DNA of 64,000 nt from Candidatus Endomicrobium embiratermitis (GCA_009781315.1 WQYI01000001.1:310001-374000); one strand, 5' to 3'. Counted from the first letter of the stretch, positions 34,505-44,149 are shown. The notes: generated by a model from the letters alone, not told the origin. Made by a program: numbers and translations.

Positions 34505-35737
34505 TTAAACGGCGCATCTTGAGGCTTTTATTTCTTTTATTATGTTAGGAATTATTTCGTACAAATCGCCTTCCAAAGCATATGTCGCGGTCTGCATCAT
34601 AGGACAAGTCGCGTCTTTATTTATCGCGATTATTGTATCTGAGGAACTCATTCCGACCATATGCTGGATTTGCCCGGAAATTCCGCAGGCTATGTAAATC
34701 TTCGGGGCAACGGTTCTGCCCGTTTGCCCTACCTGATGTGAATAAGGTATCCAGTCGGAATCTACCGCAGCTCTTGACGAACCTACGGCTCCTCCGAGAA
34801 GTTCGGCAAATTCTTCAATCAGTTTAAACCCTTCGGGTTTACCCAATCCCCTGCCGCCTGAAACTATTATGTCCGCGTCGGAGATATTTATATGAGCGCT
34901 GGAATCTTTTATAAAACCTAAAAACTTCGTTCTGTTTAACAATGTCTTTGCGTCAAATTTGCTTTCAATTATTTCGCCTTTTCTTCCTGTTTCGGCTTTA
35001 GCCTCTTTAAAAACTTTATGTCTTACGGTAGCCATCTGGGGACGGTGTCTCGGAGTGAGAATTGTCGCCATAATATTTCCGCCGAAAGCAGGTCTGGTTT
35101 GCTGGAGATTTCTTGTTTGCGGGTCTATATCCAAAGCCGTGCAGTCCGCCGTTAAACCGGTTTGGATTTTAGCGGCTACTCTTGAAGCAAAAGAACGTCC
35201 TATATTTGTCGCGCCCATAAGAATAATTTCAGGCTTTTCTTTTTCTATAAGCTGAGTAAGGATTGAAGCATAAGGATCATCCTGAAACTCAATAAAAATC
35301 GGATCATCGAAAACATAAACTTTCTCAGCGCCTCTGTCTATCAAATCCTGAGCTTTTGACTTTATATTATCGCCTATTAAAACCGCGCTTAAAGGAACTC
35401 CAAGCTGTTTTGCAAGCCTTGAACCTTCGTTTAAAAGCTCATATACAACATGTGAAATTTCGCCGTGTCTCTGCTCGGCGTAAACCCAAACGCCTTTATA
35501 CTGATTTTTATCAACATCTGCTTTCGGGGCGTCTTTAGTTATTTCTATCGCGGCAAATTTGCACGCTTCCTTACAGGCTCCGCAATACGTGCATTTGTTT
35601 AAATCTATAACGGCTAACTTCATTTTTTTAGGATGTTCCGGCCTTTCGACCATAGAAACTGCGCCAAACGGACAAGCGTCCACGCACATTTTGCAGCCTA
35701 TACATTTATCTGCTAAAACCTGAATACTGTTTGACAT
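34505..35737 (-). CDS. etfA: Electron transfer flavoprotein alpha subunit with N-terminal ferredoxin domain
   Basis: 410 residues from the ATG at 35737, with AAAGGAG; the longer frame to 35863 translates repeat E12. Residues about 1-65 hold two [4Fe-4S] clusters (CIGCKMCVDACP, CTYCGACKEACK). EtfA proper follows, with the FAD site near the C-terminus: SGGRGLG, VGSSRAAVDSDW, YSHQVGQTGRTVAPKIYIACGISG (cited in parts). Ferredoxin-type EtfA is known from CarE and LctC of acetogens, where the flavin complex bifurcates electrons. Third gene after acyl-CoA dehydrogenase and etfB. Confidence 0.93.
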   Translation of the reverse strand: MSNSIQVLADKCIGCKMCVDACPFGAVSMVERPEHPKKMKLAVIDLNKCTYCGACKEACKFAAIEITKDAPKADVDKNQYKGVWVYAEQRHGEISHVVYELLNEGSRLAKQLGVPLSAVLIGDNIKSKAQDLIDRGAEKVYVFDDPIFIEFQDDPYASILTQLIEKEKPEIILMGATNIGRSFASRVAAKIQTGLTADCTALDIDPQTRNLQQTRPAFGGNIMATILTPRHRPQMATVRHKVFKEAKAETGRKGEIIESKFDAKTLLNRTKFLGFIKDSSAHINISDADIIVSGGRGLGKPEGFKLIEEFAELLGGAVGSSRAAVDSDWIPYSHQVGQTGRTVAPKIYIACGISGQIQHMVGMSSSDTIIAINKDATCPMMQTATYALEGDLYEIIPNIIKEIKASRCAV

Positions 35738-35755
35738 TTTAAAATACTCCTTTAA

Positions 35756-35884
35756 CAGAAAAGTGAAAAGTGTAAAGTTAAAAGTGAAATTATTGTGTTT
35801 TCGCAAAGCGAAAACATTTAATAAATTTCGGCTTTGCCGAAATACAACATTTCCACTTTTCACTCTTCACTTTCAACTTTGTTG
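35756..35884. repeat. 7-mer arm element E12 (GAAAAGT family)
   Basis: Left arm GAAAAGT GAAAAGT GTAAAGT TAAAAGT GAAATTA, then TTGTG. Hairpins GTTTTCG-CAAAG-CGAAAAC (35797-35815) and ATTTCGG-CTTTG-CCGAAAT (35825-35843), then the inverted arm. It lies between etfB and etfA. Confidence 0.9.
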
Positions 35885-35885
35885 T

Positions 35886-36671
35886 TTAAATTACGCCTGT
35901 CTCCGACAACTTATCTACCAAAGATTTTGCTACAACGGCGGGTTCTCCGCTGAATTTTTCTCCGCCCGCTCTTTGCGGCGGCGTAAATATTTTCATAACC
36001 TGGGTAGGCGAACCGTTTAGTCCTATTTTTTGAGCGTCCGCGTTTATAGCAGTTGCCGTAAAGGTTTTAATAACGGCTTTCTTTGCCGCCATTTTTCCTT
36101 TAAGAGAGGCAATCCTCGGATTATTTATTTCTTTAACGACGGTTAAAAGAACCGGAACCGGAGATTCGATTAAATCATAACCGTCTTCCATCATTCTTTC
36201 GACTTTTATGGACTTATCGTCAATGGCTTCAATCTTTTTGACGTAAGCAACGTGAGGAATATTAAGCATTTCGGCTATTCCGGGGCCTACCTGCGCCGTA
36301 TCGCCGTCCGTAGCCTGTTTTCCGCAAAAAATCACGCCGTAATCGCCTATTGCTTTTATAGCCGAAGCCAAAGCGTAAGACGTGGCAAGAGTATCTGCTC
36401 CGCCAAAAGCCCTGTCGCTTACCAAAACAGCTTCATCGGCTCCTCTTGAAATTGCTTCTCTTAAAGCCGATTCAGCCTGGGGAGGACCCATTGTCACGAC
36501 AATAACTTTTCCGCCGGTTCTTTCTTTAAGACGTACGCCTTCTTCTATAGCGTATTCGTCAAAAGGATTGATTATAGATTCAACGCCTTCTCTTTTAAGA
36601 CGTCCCGTTTCCGCGTCAATCTGCACATTTGTTGTGTTTGGGACTTGTTTAATGCATACTATTATGTTCAT
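35886..36671 (-). CDS. etfB: Electron transfer flavoprotein beta subunit
   Basis: 261 residues. CIKQVPNT at the N-terminus and NPFDEYAIEEGVRLKE (about 36-51). The motif CGKQATDGDTAQVGPGIAEMLN (about 115-136, quoted from the family loop) is the form seen in electron-bifurcating ETFs, where it contacts the bifurcating FAD. It pairs with etfA downstream and acyl-CoA dehydrogenase upstream. GAGGG ribosome site. Confidence 0.93.
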   Translation of the reverse strand: MNIIVCIKQVPNTTNVQIDAETGRLKREGVESIINPFDEYAIEEGVRLKERTGGKVIVVTMGPPQAESALREAISRGADEAVLVSDRAFGGADTLATSYALASAIKAIGDYGVIFCGKQATDGDTAQVGPGIAEMLNIPHVAYVKKIEAIDDKSIKVERMMEDGYDLIESPVPVLLTVVKEINNPRIASLKGKMAAKKAVIKTFTATAINADAQKIGLNGSPTQVMKIFTPPQRAGGEKFSGEPAVVAKSLVDKLSETGVI

Positions 36672-36696
36672 ATTAAAAACCCTCTTAATTAACTAC

Positions 36697-36787
36697 GATG
36701 TTGGGAAGGTGAGAGGTTGAGAAGATGAGCAACGGCAAAAACTTAAACAGCCACAGCTCCTCTCAACCTCTCATCATCTCATCTTCT
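36697..36787. repeat. 8-mer arm element E13 (GATGATGA family)
   Basis: Left arm GATGTTGG GAAGGTGA GAGGTTGA GAAGATGA, then GCAACGGC. On the other strand the right arm is GAAGATGA GATGATGA GAGGTTGA GAGGAGC. It directly follows the acyl-CoA dehydrogenase stop codon. Confidence 0.88.
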
Positions 36788-37976
36788 ATTTCGTCTTTGC
36801 AGCTGATTCTTTTATAAGGTTCAGCGCAATTTCATTTTTCTGTATCTGGCTTGTGCCTTCGTATATTGTCGTAATTTTGGCGTCTCTCATCATTTTTTCA
36901 ACAGGATATTCTCTGCTGTATCCGTATCCGCCGAAAATCTGAACGGCATTTGTAGTAACTTCCATAGCGACTTCGGAGCAATAAAGTTTCGCCATCGCAG
37001 ACTCTTTACTTGTGCGTTTCTCAGGCTCTTTTGTGAGCTTGTTTGTTGCCACGTCTATCATTCTTGAGGAAGCATAAAGCAATGCTCTTGCAGCTTCAAC
37101 TTTTGTAGCCATGTCGGCTAACATATGCTGTATTCCCTGAAATGAAGCTATTGCCTGGCCGAACTGGACTCTTTTTCTCGCGTAATCAACGGCTTCGTCA
37201 AGAGCGCCAGCGGCAATACCTAAAGCCTGCGAGGCAACTCCCGGACGGGAACTGTCAAGCGTAGCCTGGGCAATCATCAGTCCGTGACCTTCTTTTCCGA
37301 GCAGCTGATCTTTATGAACTCTGCAATTATTGAATATCAATTCTCTGGTTGAAGAAGCTCTGATACCCATCTTTTTTTCTTTTTTGCCGAACTCAAAACC
37401 GGGCATTCCTTTTTCAAGAATAAAGCACGAAATTCCTCTCGCGCCTCTTGAAGGATTGGTTTTCGCAAAAACCGTATATGTTTCAGCGTCGCCGCCGTTA
37501 GTTATAAAGCATTTTGTGCCGTTTAAAACGTAATAATCGCCGTCTTTAACCGCAGTTGTAGTCATTCCGGTAGCATCAGAACCCGCGCCCGCTTCGGTCA
37601 AACCGAAAGCTGCAAGTTTTTTTCCTGAAGCTATATCGGGAAGATATTTTTTCTTCTGGGCTTCATTTCCGGCTATTATTATGGGAAGCGTTCCGAGCGC
37701 CGTGCACGCAATCGACAAAGCGACAGCTCCGTCAACTTTACAAAGTTCTTCTACAACCAAGACCAAACCCATAATACCAAAACCCATTCCGCCGTATGCT
37801 TCGGGGATATAAAGCCCGCACAAATCAGCCTGCGCAAATTCTTTTACCATTTCCCACGGAAACTCTTCTTTTTCGTCGTAGTGTTCCCTCATTGGTTTCA
37901 TTTTTTCAATAGCGATGGTTCTTGCCGTCTCAACCATCATCTGTTCTTCTTCAGACAAAAAATATTCCATTACCAT
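36786..37976 (-). CDS. Acyl-CoA dehydrogenase
   Basis: FAD enzyme acting on an acyl-CoA; with the two ETF genes it probably forms a CarCDE- or Bcd/Etf-like complex reducing an enoyl-CoA. 396 residues with FGLTEAGAGSDATGMTTTA (about 126-144), the YARKRVQFGQ motif and the C-terminal IYEGTSQIQKNEIALNLI. The catalytic glutamate is the E of YEGTSQ. The substrate (crotonyl-, caffeyl- or another enoyl-CoA) cannot be told from sequence. ATG at 37976 with AAGGGG. Confidence 0.9.
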   Translation of the reverse strand: MVMEYFLSEEEQMMVETARTIAIEKMKPMREHYDEKEEFPWEMVKEFAQADLCGLYIPEAYGGMGFGIMGLVLVVEELCKVDGAVALSIACTALGTLPIIIAGNEAQKKKYLPDIASGKKLAAFGLTEAGAGSDATGMTTTAVKDGDYYVLNGTKCFITNGGDAETYTVFAKTNPSRGARGISCFILEKGMPGFEFGKKEKKMGIRASSTRELIFNNCRVHKDQLLGKEGHGLMIAQATLDSSRPGVASQALGIAAGALDEAVDYARKRVQFGQAIASFQGIQHMLADMATKVEAARALLYASSRMIDVATNKLTKEPEKRTSKESAMAKLYCSEVAMEVTTNAVQIFGGYGYSREYPVEKMMRDAKITTIYEGTSQIQKNEIALNLIKESAAKTK

Positions 37977-37994
37977 TTAAAACCCCTTAGTTAC

Positions 37995-38086
37995 TGCAAA
38001 GTGTAAAGTGTAAAGTGAAAAGTGAAAATAAAAAACATTGTGTCTTGACGTTATTTTCACTTTCAACTTTTCACTTTTAACTTTGT
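37995..38086. repeat. 7-mer arm element E14 (GAAAAGT family, no mini-hairpins)
   Basis: Left arm GCAAAGT GTAAAGT GTAAAGT GAAAAGT GAAAATA, then a short centre (ACATTGTGTCTTGACG) and the inverted arm. The rnc stop TAA comes from its last unit (AAAGTTAAAAG). Confidence 0.88.
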
Positions 38087-38757
38087 CTTTTTATGTTTTC
38101 CAATGCTTTTTTCGCGGCTTCCTGCTGGGCCTCTTTTTTTGAGTGCCCGACGCCTTTTCCCAAAAGCCTGTCTTTTATATAAACTGCAGCCTCAAATTTT
38201 TTGTCGTGGTCAGGACCGAATTCTCTTATTATTTTATACTTTGGAAGCTCTTTGCAGTCCGACTGTGAAGATTCCTGCAGCCTGCTTTTATAATCCGTAA
38301 TTTCTATTTCTTTCTGTCCGTCTAAAAACTTCAAGACAAACTTTTTCGCGTTTTCAAAACCGCCGTCTATATAGATAGCTCCGCTGACGGCTTCAAAAGC
38401 GTCGCAAAGCAAACCTTCTCTGTTTCGCGCTTCTTTGCTGTCTTCACTTTTGCCCAAAAAAATAAAATCGCCGAGATTTATAAGTTTAGCCCAAGAGCTT
38501 AAATTTTGGGCTGAAACGATTTGCGATTTTAATTGCGAGAGTTTACCCTCAGTTTCTTCGGGGTATCTTTTATAGAGAGCGTCAGCGACAACCGCGGACA
38601 AAATACTGTCGCCCAAAAATTCCATTCGCTCATTATAATTTTTAAAACCCGACCCGGCAGCATGCGACTTATGCGTAAGAGCCGTTATTAAAACTTCAAG
38701 GTTATTGAACGTATATTCAATAACCTTTTGAAGTTTTTCAATCTCTCTATTTTTCAT
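38077..38757 (-). CDS. rnc: Ribonuclease III
   Basis: Double-strand RNA endonuclease for rRNA and mRNA processing. 226 residues. Signature NERMEFLGDSILSAVVAD (about 40-57) supplies the metal ligands, and CDAFEAVSGAIYIDGG is the second catalytic segment. The C-terminal dsRNA-binding domain (about 157-225) ends VGHSKKEAQQEAAKKALENI. Its start overlaps fabF by 11 nt. Confidence 0.96.
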   Translation of the reverse strand: MKNREIEKLQKVIEYTFNNLEVLITALTHKSHAAGSGFKNYNERMEFLGDSILSAVVADALYKRYPEETEGKLSQLKSQIVSAQNLSSWAKLINLGDFIFLGKSEDSKEARNREGLLCDAFEAVSGAIYIDGGFENAKKFVLKFLDGQKEIEITDYKSRLQESSQSDCKELPKYKIIREFGPDHDKKFEAAVYIKDRLLGKGVGHSKKEAQQEAAKKALENIKRQS

Positions 38758-39988
38758 ATTTCTTAATAACTACGGTCGAATTATGTCCGCCAAATCCCAG
38801 CGAATTTGAAATAGCGCAATGAATTTGCTGTTCTCTTGCTTTATTAGGGACATAATCCAAATCGCACTCAGGATCCGGAGTTTCATAATTTATCGTCGGA
38901 TGGATGAAACCGCCCTGCATTGAAAGCACGGTCGCGGCAAGTTCTACTCCCGCGGCGGCTCCCAAAAGATGTCCCGTCATCGATTTTGTCGACGATATAG
39001 GAATCTTGTACGCTCTTTCGCCAAAAACTTTTTTTATCGCGAAAGTTTCGGTTTTATCGTTCAAGGACGTTGACGTTCCGTGAGCGTTTATATAATCTAC
39101 TTCGTCTTTTGAAATTCCTGCGTCGGCTATAGCGTTTTCCATAGCCAAAACAGCGGCTTTACCTTCCGGTTCCGGCGCGGTCATATGATAAGCGTCGTCA
39201 GACGCCCCGTAACCCGCGAGTTCGGCGTAAATTTTCGCCCCTCTCGCCAAAGCGTGTTCTAAAGTTTCTAAAATAATAATGCCGGCTCCTTCACCCATGA
39301 CAAAACCGTCGCGGTTTTTGTCAAAAGGTCTGGAAGCCTTTTGAGGCTCGTCGTTTCGTGACGAAACTGCTTTCATATTGCAAAAACCCGCAAGCCCTAG
39401 CGGCGTAATTACAGCTTCGGCTCCGCCGGAAACCATAACATCCACATAACCGTTGCGAAGCATGTTCAAAGCGTCGCCCATAGCATGGTTTGCGGAAGAG
39501 CAAGCGCTGCTAATTGAATAATTTGGCCCGGTAAAACCGTGCTGTATGGCTATTTCGCCGGGAAGCATATTGGTTATTATCATAGGAATAAGAAAAGGGC
39601 TCACTCTTCTGGGACCTCTTTCAAGAAGAGCCTTCTCTTCTTCTTCGATAACGTCAAGCCCGCCCATACCCGTGCCGGTTATAACGCCGATTCTTGACAT
39701 ATCTTCTTTTGAAATATCAAGACCGGAATCTTCAATAGCCAGCTTTGCGGCAGCCATACCTACCTGCGTGAATCTCGCCATTCTTTTGGCTTTTTTCTTA
39801 TCGACAAACTGCTCGGGGTTAAAATCTTTTATATAACCGCCGATTTTTGTCGAAAAAGCGCTTATGTCAAAATGTTCAATCGCGGAAATACCGGATTTTC
39901 CTTCCTTTAACGCTTTTGCAAATTCGGCATTTCCAATGCCTATAGGCGTTACTACGCCTATACCTGTTATAACTATTCTCTTTTTCAT
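38747..39988 (-). CDS. fabF: 3-oxoacyl-ACP synthase II
   Basis: Elongating condensing enzyme of fatty-acid synthesis. 413 residues. Cys-His-His triad: SISSACSSANHAMGDALN (Cys near 165), NAHGTSTSLNDKTE (His near 305) and KSMTGHLLGAAAGVE (His near 342). Preceded by acpP, as in most fab clusters. Confidence 0.97.
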   Translation of the reverse strand: MKKRIVITGIGVVTPIGIGNAEFAKALKEGKSGISAIEHFDISAFSTKIGGYIKDFNPEQFVDKKKAKRMARFTQVGMAAAKLAIEDSGLDISKEDMSRIGVITGTGMGGLDVIEEEEKALLERGPRRVSPFLIPMIITNMLPGEIAIQHGFTGPNYSISSACSSANHAMGDALNMLRNGYVDVMVSGGAEAVITPLGLAGFCNMKAVSSRNDEPQKASRPFDKNRDGFVMGEGAGIIILETLEHALARGAKIYAELAGYGASDDAYHMTAPEPEGKAAVLAMENAIADAGISKDEVDYINAHGTSTSLNDKTETFAIKKVFGERAYKIPISSTKSMTGHLLGAAAGVELAATVLSMQGGFIHPTINYETPDPECDLDYVPNKAREQQIHCAISNSLGFGGHNSTVVIKKYEK

Positions 39989-40008
39989 TTTATTAACGCC
40001 TTGATATT

Positions 40009-40248
40009 TTACTTTCCGGCATGCGTTTTAATATATTCAACCGCATTTCCTACGGTTTGAATTTTTTCAGCTTCCTCATCCGGAATTTCAATACCGAATT
40101 CTTCTTCAAAAGCCATTACGAGCTCAACTGTGTCTAACGAGTCAGCGCCTAAATCATTAACAAAAGATGCTCCTGCTACAACTTCAGCCGGATCAACGCC
40201 TAACTGCTCAACAATAATTTCCTTCACTCTAGCTTCAAAGTCTGCCAT
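40009..40248 (-). CDS. acpP: Acyl carrier protein
   Basis: 79 residues, acidic four-helix protein. The phosphopantetheine serine is in [19 protein letters not shown] (Ser36 by count). Strong GGGAGGAAG ribosome site. Carries acyl chains for FabD/H/F/G and for LpxD. Confidence 0.97.
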   Translation of the reverse strand: MADFEARVKEIIVEQLGVDPAEVVAGASFVNDLGADSLDTVELVMAFEEEFGIEIPDEEAEKIQTVGNAVEYIKTHAGK

Positions 40249-40348
40249 TTTTACTTCCTCCCTTTTGTTTTTTACAACTGTTCTGTTTATTTTGCTTCTA
40301 GTTAATTAAGTGTGAGAAATGTCTTTATCTTCACTCTTCACTTTGATG

Positions 40349-41092
40349 TTACATATACATTCCGCCGTTTACCGCTAAAACATGGCCAGTTATATAGGAT
40401 GAATCATCGCTTGCGAAAAACAGAGCGGCCTTAGCTATATCGGACGCTTCACCCAGTCTTGAAAGCGGAATTGTGTCCGCCATTGCTTTCTTCTGGTCTT
40501 CCGTTAACTTGTCGGTCATTGCGGTGCGGATAAACCCGGGAGCTATTGCGTTGACAAGGATATTTCTTGAAGCAAACTCTTTCGCGCATGTTTTTGTTAT
40601 TGCGATTACTCCGCCTTTTGAAGCGGAATAATTAATTTGTCCCGCATTTCCCATCTGACCTACAACAGAAGCTATATTTATTATTCTGCCTTCTCTCTGC
40701 TTAAGCATTGGTTTTGAAGCTGCTTTTATACAATTAAATACTCCTTTAAGGTTAACCGCTATTACCGCGTCCCACTCGGCTTCGGACATTCTTAAAACGA
40801 GATTGTCCTTTGTTATTCCGGCATTGTTAATAAGTATATCTATTTTAGAAAATTTGTCAAGCGAGGACCTGACGAGATTTTCGCAATCTTCAGGCTTTGC
40901 AACGTTACATGCCACGGCTATGGTTTCAACGCCGTATTTCGACTTTATTTCATCCGCGGTTTTCTGCGAAAGTTCCGCGTTTATATCAGAAATTACCAAA
41001 TTTGAGCCTTCCTGCGCAAAAGCTTCGGCAATAGCTCTGCCTATTCCCTGAGCCGAACCCGTAACAACTGCTGTTTTACCTTTAAGTCTCAT
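40349..41092 (-). CDS. fabG: 3-oxoacyl-ACP reductase
   Basis: NADPH-dependent SDR of fatty-acid elongation. 247 residues: TGSAQGIGRAIAEAF (about 11-25), NNAGITKDNLVLRM, catalytic Ser in ASVVGQMGNAGQ and YSASKGG. The ATG overlaps the fabD stop (ATGA). Confidence 0.96.
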   Translation of the reverse strand: MRLKGKTAVVTGSAQGIGRAIAEAFAQEGSNLVISDINAELSQKTADEIKSKYGVETIAVACNVAKPEDCENLVRSSLDKFSKIDILINNAGITKDNLVLRMSEAEWDAVIAVNLKGVFNCIKAASKPMLKQREGRIINIASVVGQMGNAGQINYSASKGGVIAITKTCAKEFASRNILVNAIAPGFIRTAMTDKLTEDQKKAMADTIPLSRLGEASDIAKAALFFASDDSSYITGHVLAVNGGMYM

Positions 41093-42018
41093 TTACTTAA
41101 CTCCTGTATTGTTTTTTGTAAACTTGCTTCATCTTCTATATTCAATGCTTTTTTAGATCTGTCTATTCTTTTTAAAAGCCCGGCCAAAACTTTTCCGGGG
41201 CCAATTTCTATAAAAGTTTCAAAGCCCGAACTTATTATATTTTGTATGCTTTCATCCCATTTTACCGCGCTTTTAATCTGTTTTACCAGTTTATCTTTAA
41301 CAATTGTAGAGTCTTTTGTCAATACTGCGTCGCAATTTGTGTAAGTGCCGAAAGACGGATTATTAAATGTATGCTTTTTCAGTTCTTCAGCCATCATATC
41401 TGCGGCTGAAGACATTAAAGAAGAATGAAAAGGGCCTGAAACGTTTAAAATTACGCATTTCATGGCGCCTGCGGCTGCCGCAAGTTCAACTGCTTTTTGA
41501 ACGGCAGCAACCGTTCCGGCTATGACTATTTGCCCGGGAGAATTAAAATTTACAGCTTCGCATACTCCTAAAACCGAAGCCTGTTTGCATATATCTTCAA
41601 CCGCCGCTTTTTCCATACCCATTATGGCGGCCATTGTACCGGGATTTGCTTCGGAAGCCTTTTGTATAAATTCGCCTCTGGCTTTTACCATAGCCAAACC
41701 GTCCTGAAAACTGAAAAACCCCGCTGCGCATAAAGCCGAATATTCGCCCAAAGAATGACCAGCCGAAACAAACTCATATTTTGAAACGTCTATATTTTCT
41801 TTCAAAACTTCAAAAGCCGCCATACTTACCGTGAAAATCGCGGGCTGGGTATATTTTGTTATTTTTAAAGTTTCTTCCGGACCTTCAAATATGATTTTTT
41901 TAAGTTCGTCGCCTGCCGAATCTATTATTTCTTTGGCTTTCGGATACTTATCATAAAGTTCTTTTCCCATACCTACTGTCTGGCTGCCCTGCCCGGGAAA
42001 CATTAATGCTATTTTCAT
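41089..42018 (-). CDS. fabD: Malonyl-CoA:ACP transacylase
   Basis: 309 residues from the ATG at 42018 (GGAG upstream); the longer frame from 42105 translates element E15. FPGQGSQTVGMGKELY (about 8-23), catalytic serine in GHSLGEYSAL (about 90) and His in VSGPFHSSLM. Loads malonyl onto ACP for FabH and FabF. Confidence 0.95.
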   Translation of the reverse strand: MKIALMFPGQGSQTVGMGKELYDKYPKAKEIIDSAGDELKKIIFEGPEETLKITKYTQPAIFTVSMAAFEVLKENIDVSKYEFVSAGHSLGEYSALCAAGFFSFQDGLAMVKARGEFIQKASEANPGTMAAIMGMEKAAVEDICKQASVLGVCEAVNFNSPGQIVIAGTVAAVQKAVELAAAAGAMKCVILNVSGPFHSSLMSSAADMMAEELKKHTFNNPSFGTYTNCDAVLTKDSTIVKDKLVKQIKSAVKWDESIQNIISSGFETFIEIGPGKVLAGLLKRIDRSKKALNIEDEASLQKTIQELSK

Positions 42019-42038
42019 TTTTACTCCGTAAAAATTAA

Positions 42039-42135
42039 GAAGTTGGGATGTTGAGAGGATGAGAAGATGAGCAACAACATCAAAAAAATTTTTGCCTTTG
42101 CTCAACTTCCAAACTTCCCATCATCTCATCTTCTG
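42039..42135. repeat. 8-mer arm element E15 (GATGATGA family)
   Basis: Left arm GAAGTTGG GATGTTGA GAGGATGA GAAGATGA, then GCAACAAC. On the other strand the right arm is GAAGATGA GATGATGG GAAGTTTG GAAGTTGA, then GC. It lies between fabH and fabD. Confidence 0.9.
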
Positions 42136-42138
42136 TTT

Positions 42139-43128
42139 CTATATCCGTATTACTGCGGCGCCCCAAGTAAAACCCGCGCCAAAAGCCACAAGTTCTGCTA
42201 AATCGCCTTTTTGAATTTTACCTGTTTTTATGGCTTCGTCCAAAGCTGTTATCGTTGTTGCGGACGAAATATTACCTGTCTTATGAATATTTACAAAAAC
42301 TTTATCCATTGAAACTTCAAGCCTTTTCGCTACGGCTTCAATTATTCTCATGTTTGCCTGATGAGGAATAAAAAGTTTTATATCATCGATAATTTTATTT
42401 GCAATTTCAAGCGCTTTTTGAGCGGCTAAAACCATTTTAGGCACCGCTGTTTTAAAAACTTCTTTCCCTTCCATTCTTATATAATGCATTTTCTTTTCAA
42501 CCGTTTCCGCGCTTGCCGGATTGGCGGACGCGCCGGCCGAAAGATATAAAAGATCGGAATGTAAACCGTCCGAACCCATAAACACGGACAATATATCATT
42601 ATTTTCTTGTGAAGCGGCCAAAACCATAGCGCCCGCGCCGTCTCCGAATAAAACGCATGTATTTCTGTCCGACCAGTCGGTAAATTTCGACAACTCCTCC
42701 GCGCCTACAAGTAAAACCGTTTTATAAATTCCTGATTCTATAAAAGCTTTTGCTACGCCTATAGCATATATAAAACCGCTGCATGCCGCGGATAAATCAA
42801 AAGCAGCGGCATTATACGCGCCAAGTTTATTCTGTAAAAAACACGCAGTTGAAGGAAACAGCATATCGGGAGTTACGGTGGCTACTAAAATCAAATCTAT
42901 TTGTTCGGGCGAAATCCCGGCGGTTTTCAAAGCCTCTTTAGAAGCTTCGCAGGCAATATCGGAAGTAAGCTCGTTTTTTTCCGAAACATGCCTTTCTTTT
43001 ATACCGGTTCTCGTACTTATCCATTCATCCGAGGTTTCAACGATTTTTTCCAAGTCAGTATTCGTAAGGACTTTTTTCGGAAAATATGAACCCGTGCCTA
43101 AAACTTTTACGCCTGTTTTTTTATTCAT
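42139..43128 (-). CDS. fabH: 3-oxoacyl-ACP synthase III
   Basis: Starts fatty-acid synthesis by condensing acyl-CoA with malonyl-ACP. 329 residues with Cys in LSAACSGFIYAI (near 115), His in FIPHQANMRIIE (near 254) and Asn in KTGNISSATTITAL. Upstream is plsX, downstream fabD. Confidence 0.96.
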   Translation of the reverse strand: MNKKTGVKVLGTGSYFPKKVLTNTDLEKIVETSDEWISTRTGIKERHVSEKNELTSDIACEASKEALKTAGISPEQIDLILVATVTPDMLFPSTACFLQNKLGAYNAAAFDLSAACSGFIYAIGVAKAFIESGIYKTVLLVGAEELSKFTDWSDRNTCVLFGDGAGAMVLAASQENNDILSVFMGSDGLHSDLLYLSAGASANPASAETVEKKMHYIRMEGKEVFKTAVPKMVLAAQKALEIANKIIDDIKLFIPHQANMRIIEAVAKRLEVSMDKVFVNIHKTGNISSATTITALDEAIKTGKIQKGDLAELVAFGAGFTWGAAVIRI

Positions 43129-43132
43129 TTAT

Positions 43133-44149
43133 TTAACCGCTTATGTTGCCGTATTTTGCTATTGCTTCTTTAATTTCATTCGTGATATCGTGTTCGGCTG
43201 CCCGCGCGGCGGAAAACACGGCGTTTTTAACGGCTTTAGCTTCAGAACGGCCGTGACCTATTAAACATACTCCGTCAACTCCCAGCAAAGGAGCTCCGCC
43301 AAATTCGCTGTAATCGACTTTTTTTCTTAAATCGCTTAAAGCAAACCATAAAAAAGGAAGAGAAGCCCAAGCTATGGGATGATCCTTAAATCCTTTTTTT
43401 ATAAGTTTTAACATCATTTCAGCTAAGCCTTCGCCAAACTTTAAGATGATGTTTCCGACAAAACCGTCGCATATTACAACGTCGGCCTTGCCTTTGGGAA
43501 TATCTCTGCCTTCAACATTGCCTATAAAATTAAATTTGCCTTTTTCCATAAGTTTAAAAGCTCCCAAAGTAAGCTCATTGCCTTTAGTGGACTCTTCACC
43601 TATAGAAACCAAACCGATTTTTGGTTTTTCTATACCGATAACTTTTTTACAAAAAATATTTGCCATAATGGCAAACTGGAAAAGATGTTCCGCTTTGCAG
43701 TCCGCGTTTGCGCCCATATCGGCGATTATACAACTGCCGTTAACGGTAGGAAATCCGGTGGAAATGGCAGGTCTTAAAACGCCGTCTATTCTTTTTAAAT
43801 AAAATAACGCCGCAGCCATTGCCGCGCCTGAATTTCCCATGGAAACGCACGCGTCGGCTTTGCCGTCTGCGACCAACTTTGCCGACACCGACAGAGACGA
43901 ATCCTTTTTTTGCCTTACGGCTTTGGCCGGATGTTCATCCATGCCGATGACTTCAGTGGCATTGATTATTTCAATGTCAAGCGAAGTTACGTCGTACTTT
44001 TTATGATACTTTAGAAGTTCTCCGGAAATTAATTTCTCGGGACCTACCAGAAGTATTTTATGATTTGAGCTTTTGGCGGCAAGAACCGCTCCTTCAACCG
44101 TAGCCTGAGGAGCATTGTCTCCGCCCATAGCGTCAAGGGCGATTATCAT
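43133..44149 (-). CDS. plsX: Phosphate acyltransferase PlsX
   Basis: Makes acyl-phosphate from acyl-ACP for phospholipid synthesis. 338 residues. Begins IIALDAMGGDNAPQATVEGAV; KAVRQKKDSSLSVSAKLVADG (about 77-97) and CDGFVGNIILKFGEG (about 230-244) are typical. The ATG directly follows the rpmF stop. Confidence 0.95.
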   Translation of the reverse strand: MIIALDAMGGDNAPQATVEGAVLAAKSSNHKILLVGPEKLISGELLKYHKKYDVTSLDIEIINATEVIGMDEHPAKAVRQKKDSSLSVSAKLVADGKADACVSMGNSGAAMAAALFYLKRIDGVLRPAISTGFPTVNGSCIIADMGANADCKAEHLFQFAIMANIFCKKVIGIEKPKIGLVSIGEESTKGNELTLGAFKLMEKGKFNFIGNVEGRDIPKGKADVVICDGFVGNIILKFGEGLAEMMLKLIKKGFKDHPIAWASLPFLWFALSDLRKKVDYSEFGGAPLLGVDGVCLIGHGRSEAKAVKNAVFSAARAAEHDITNEIKEAIAKYGNISG

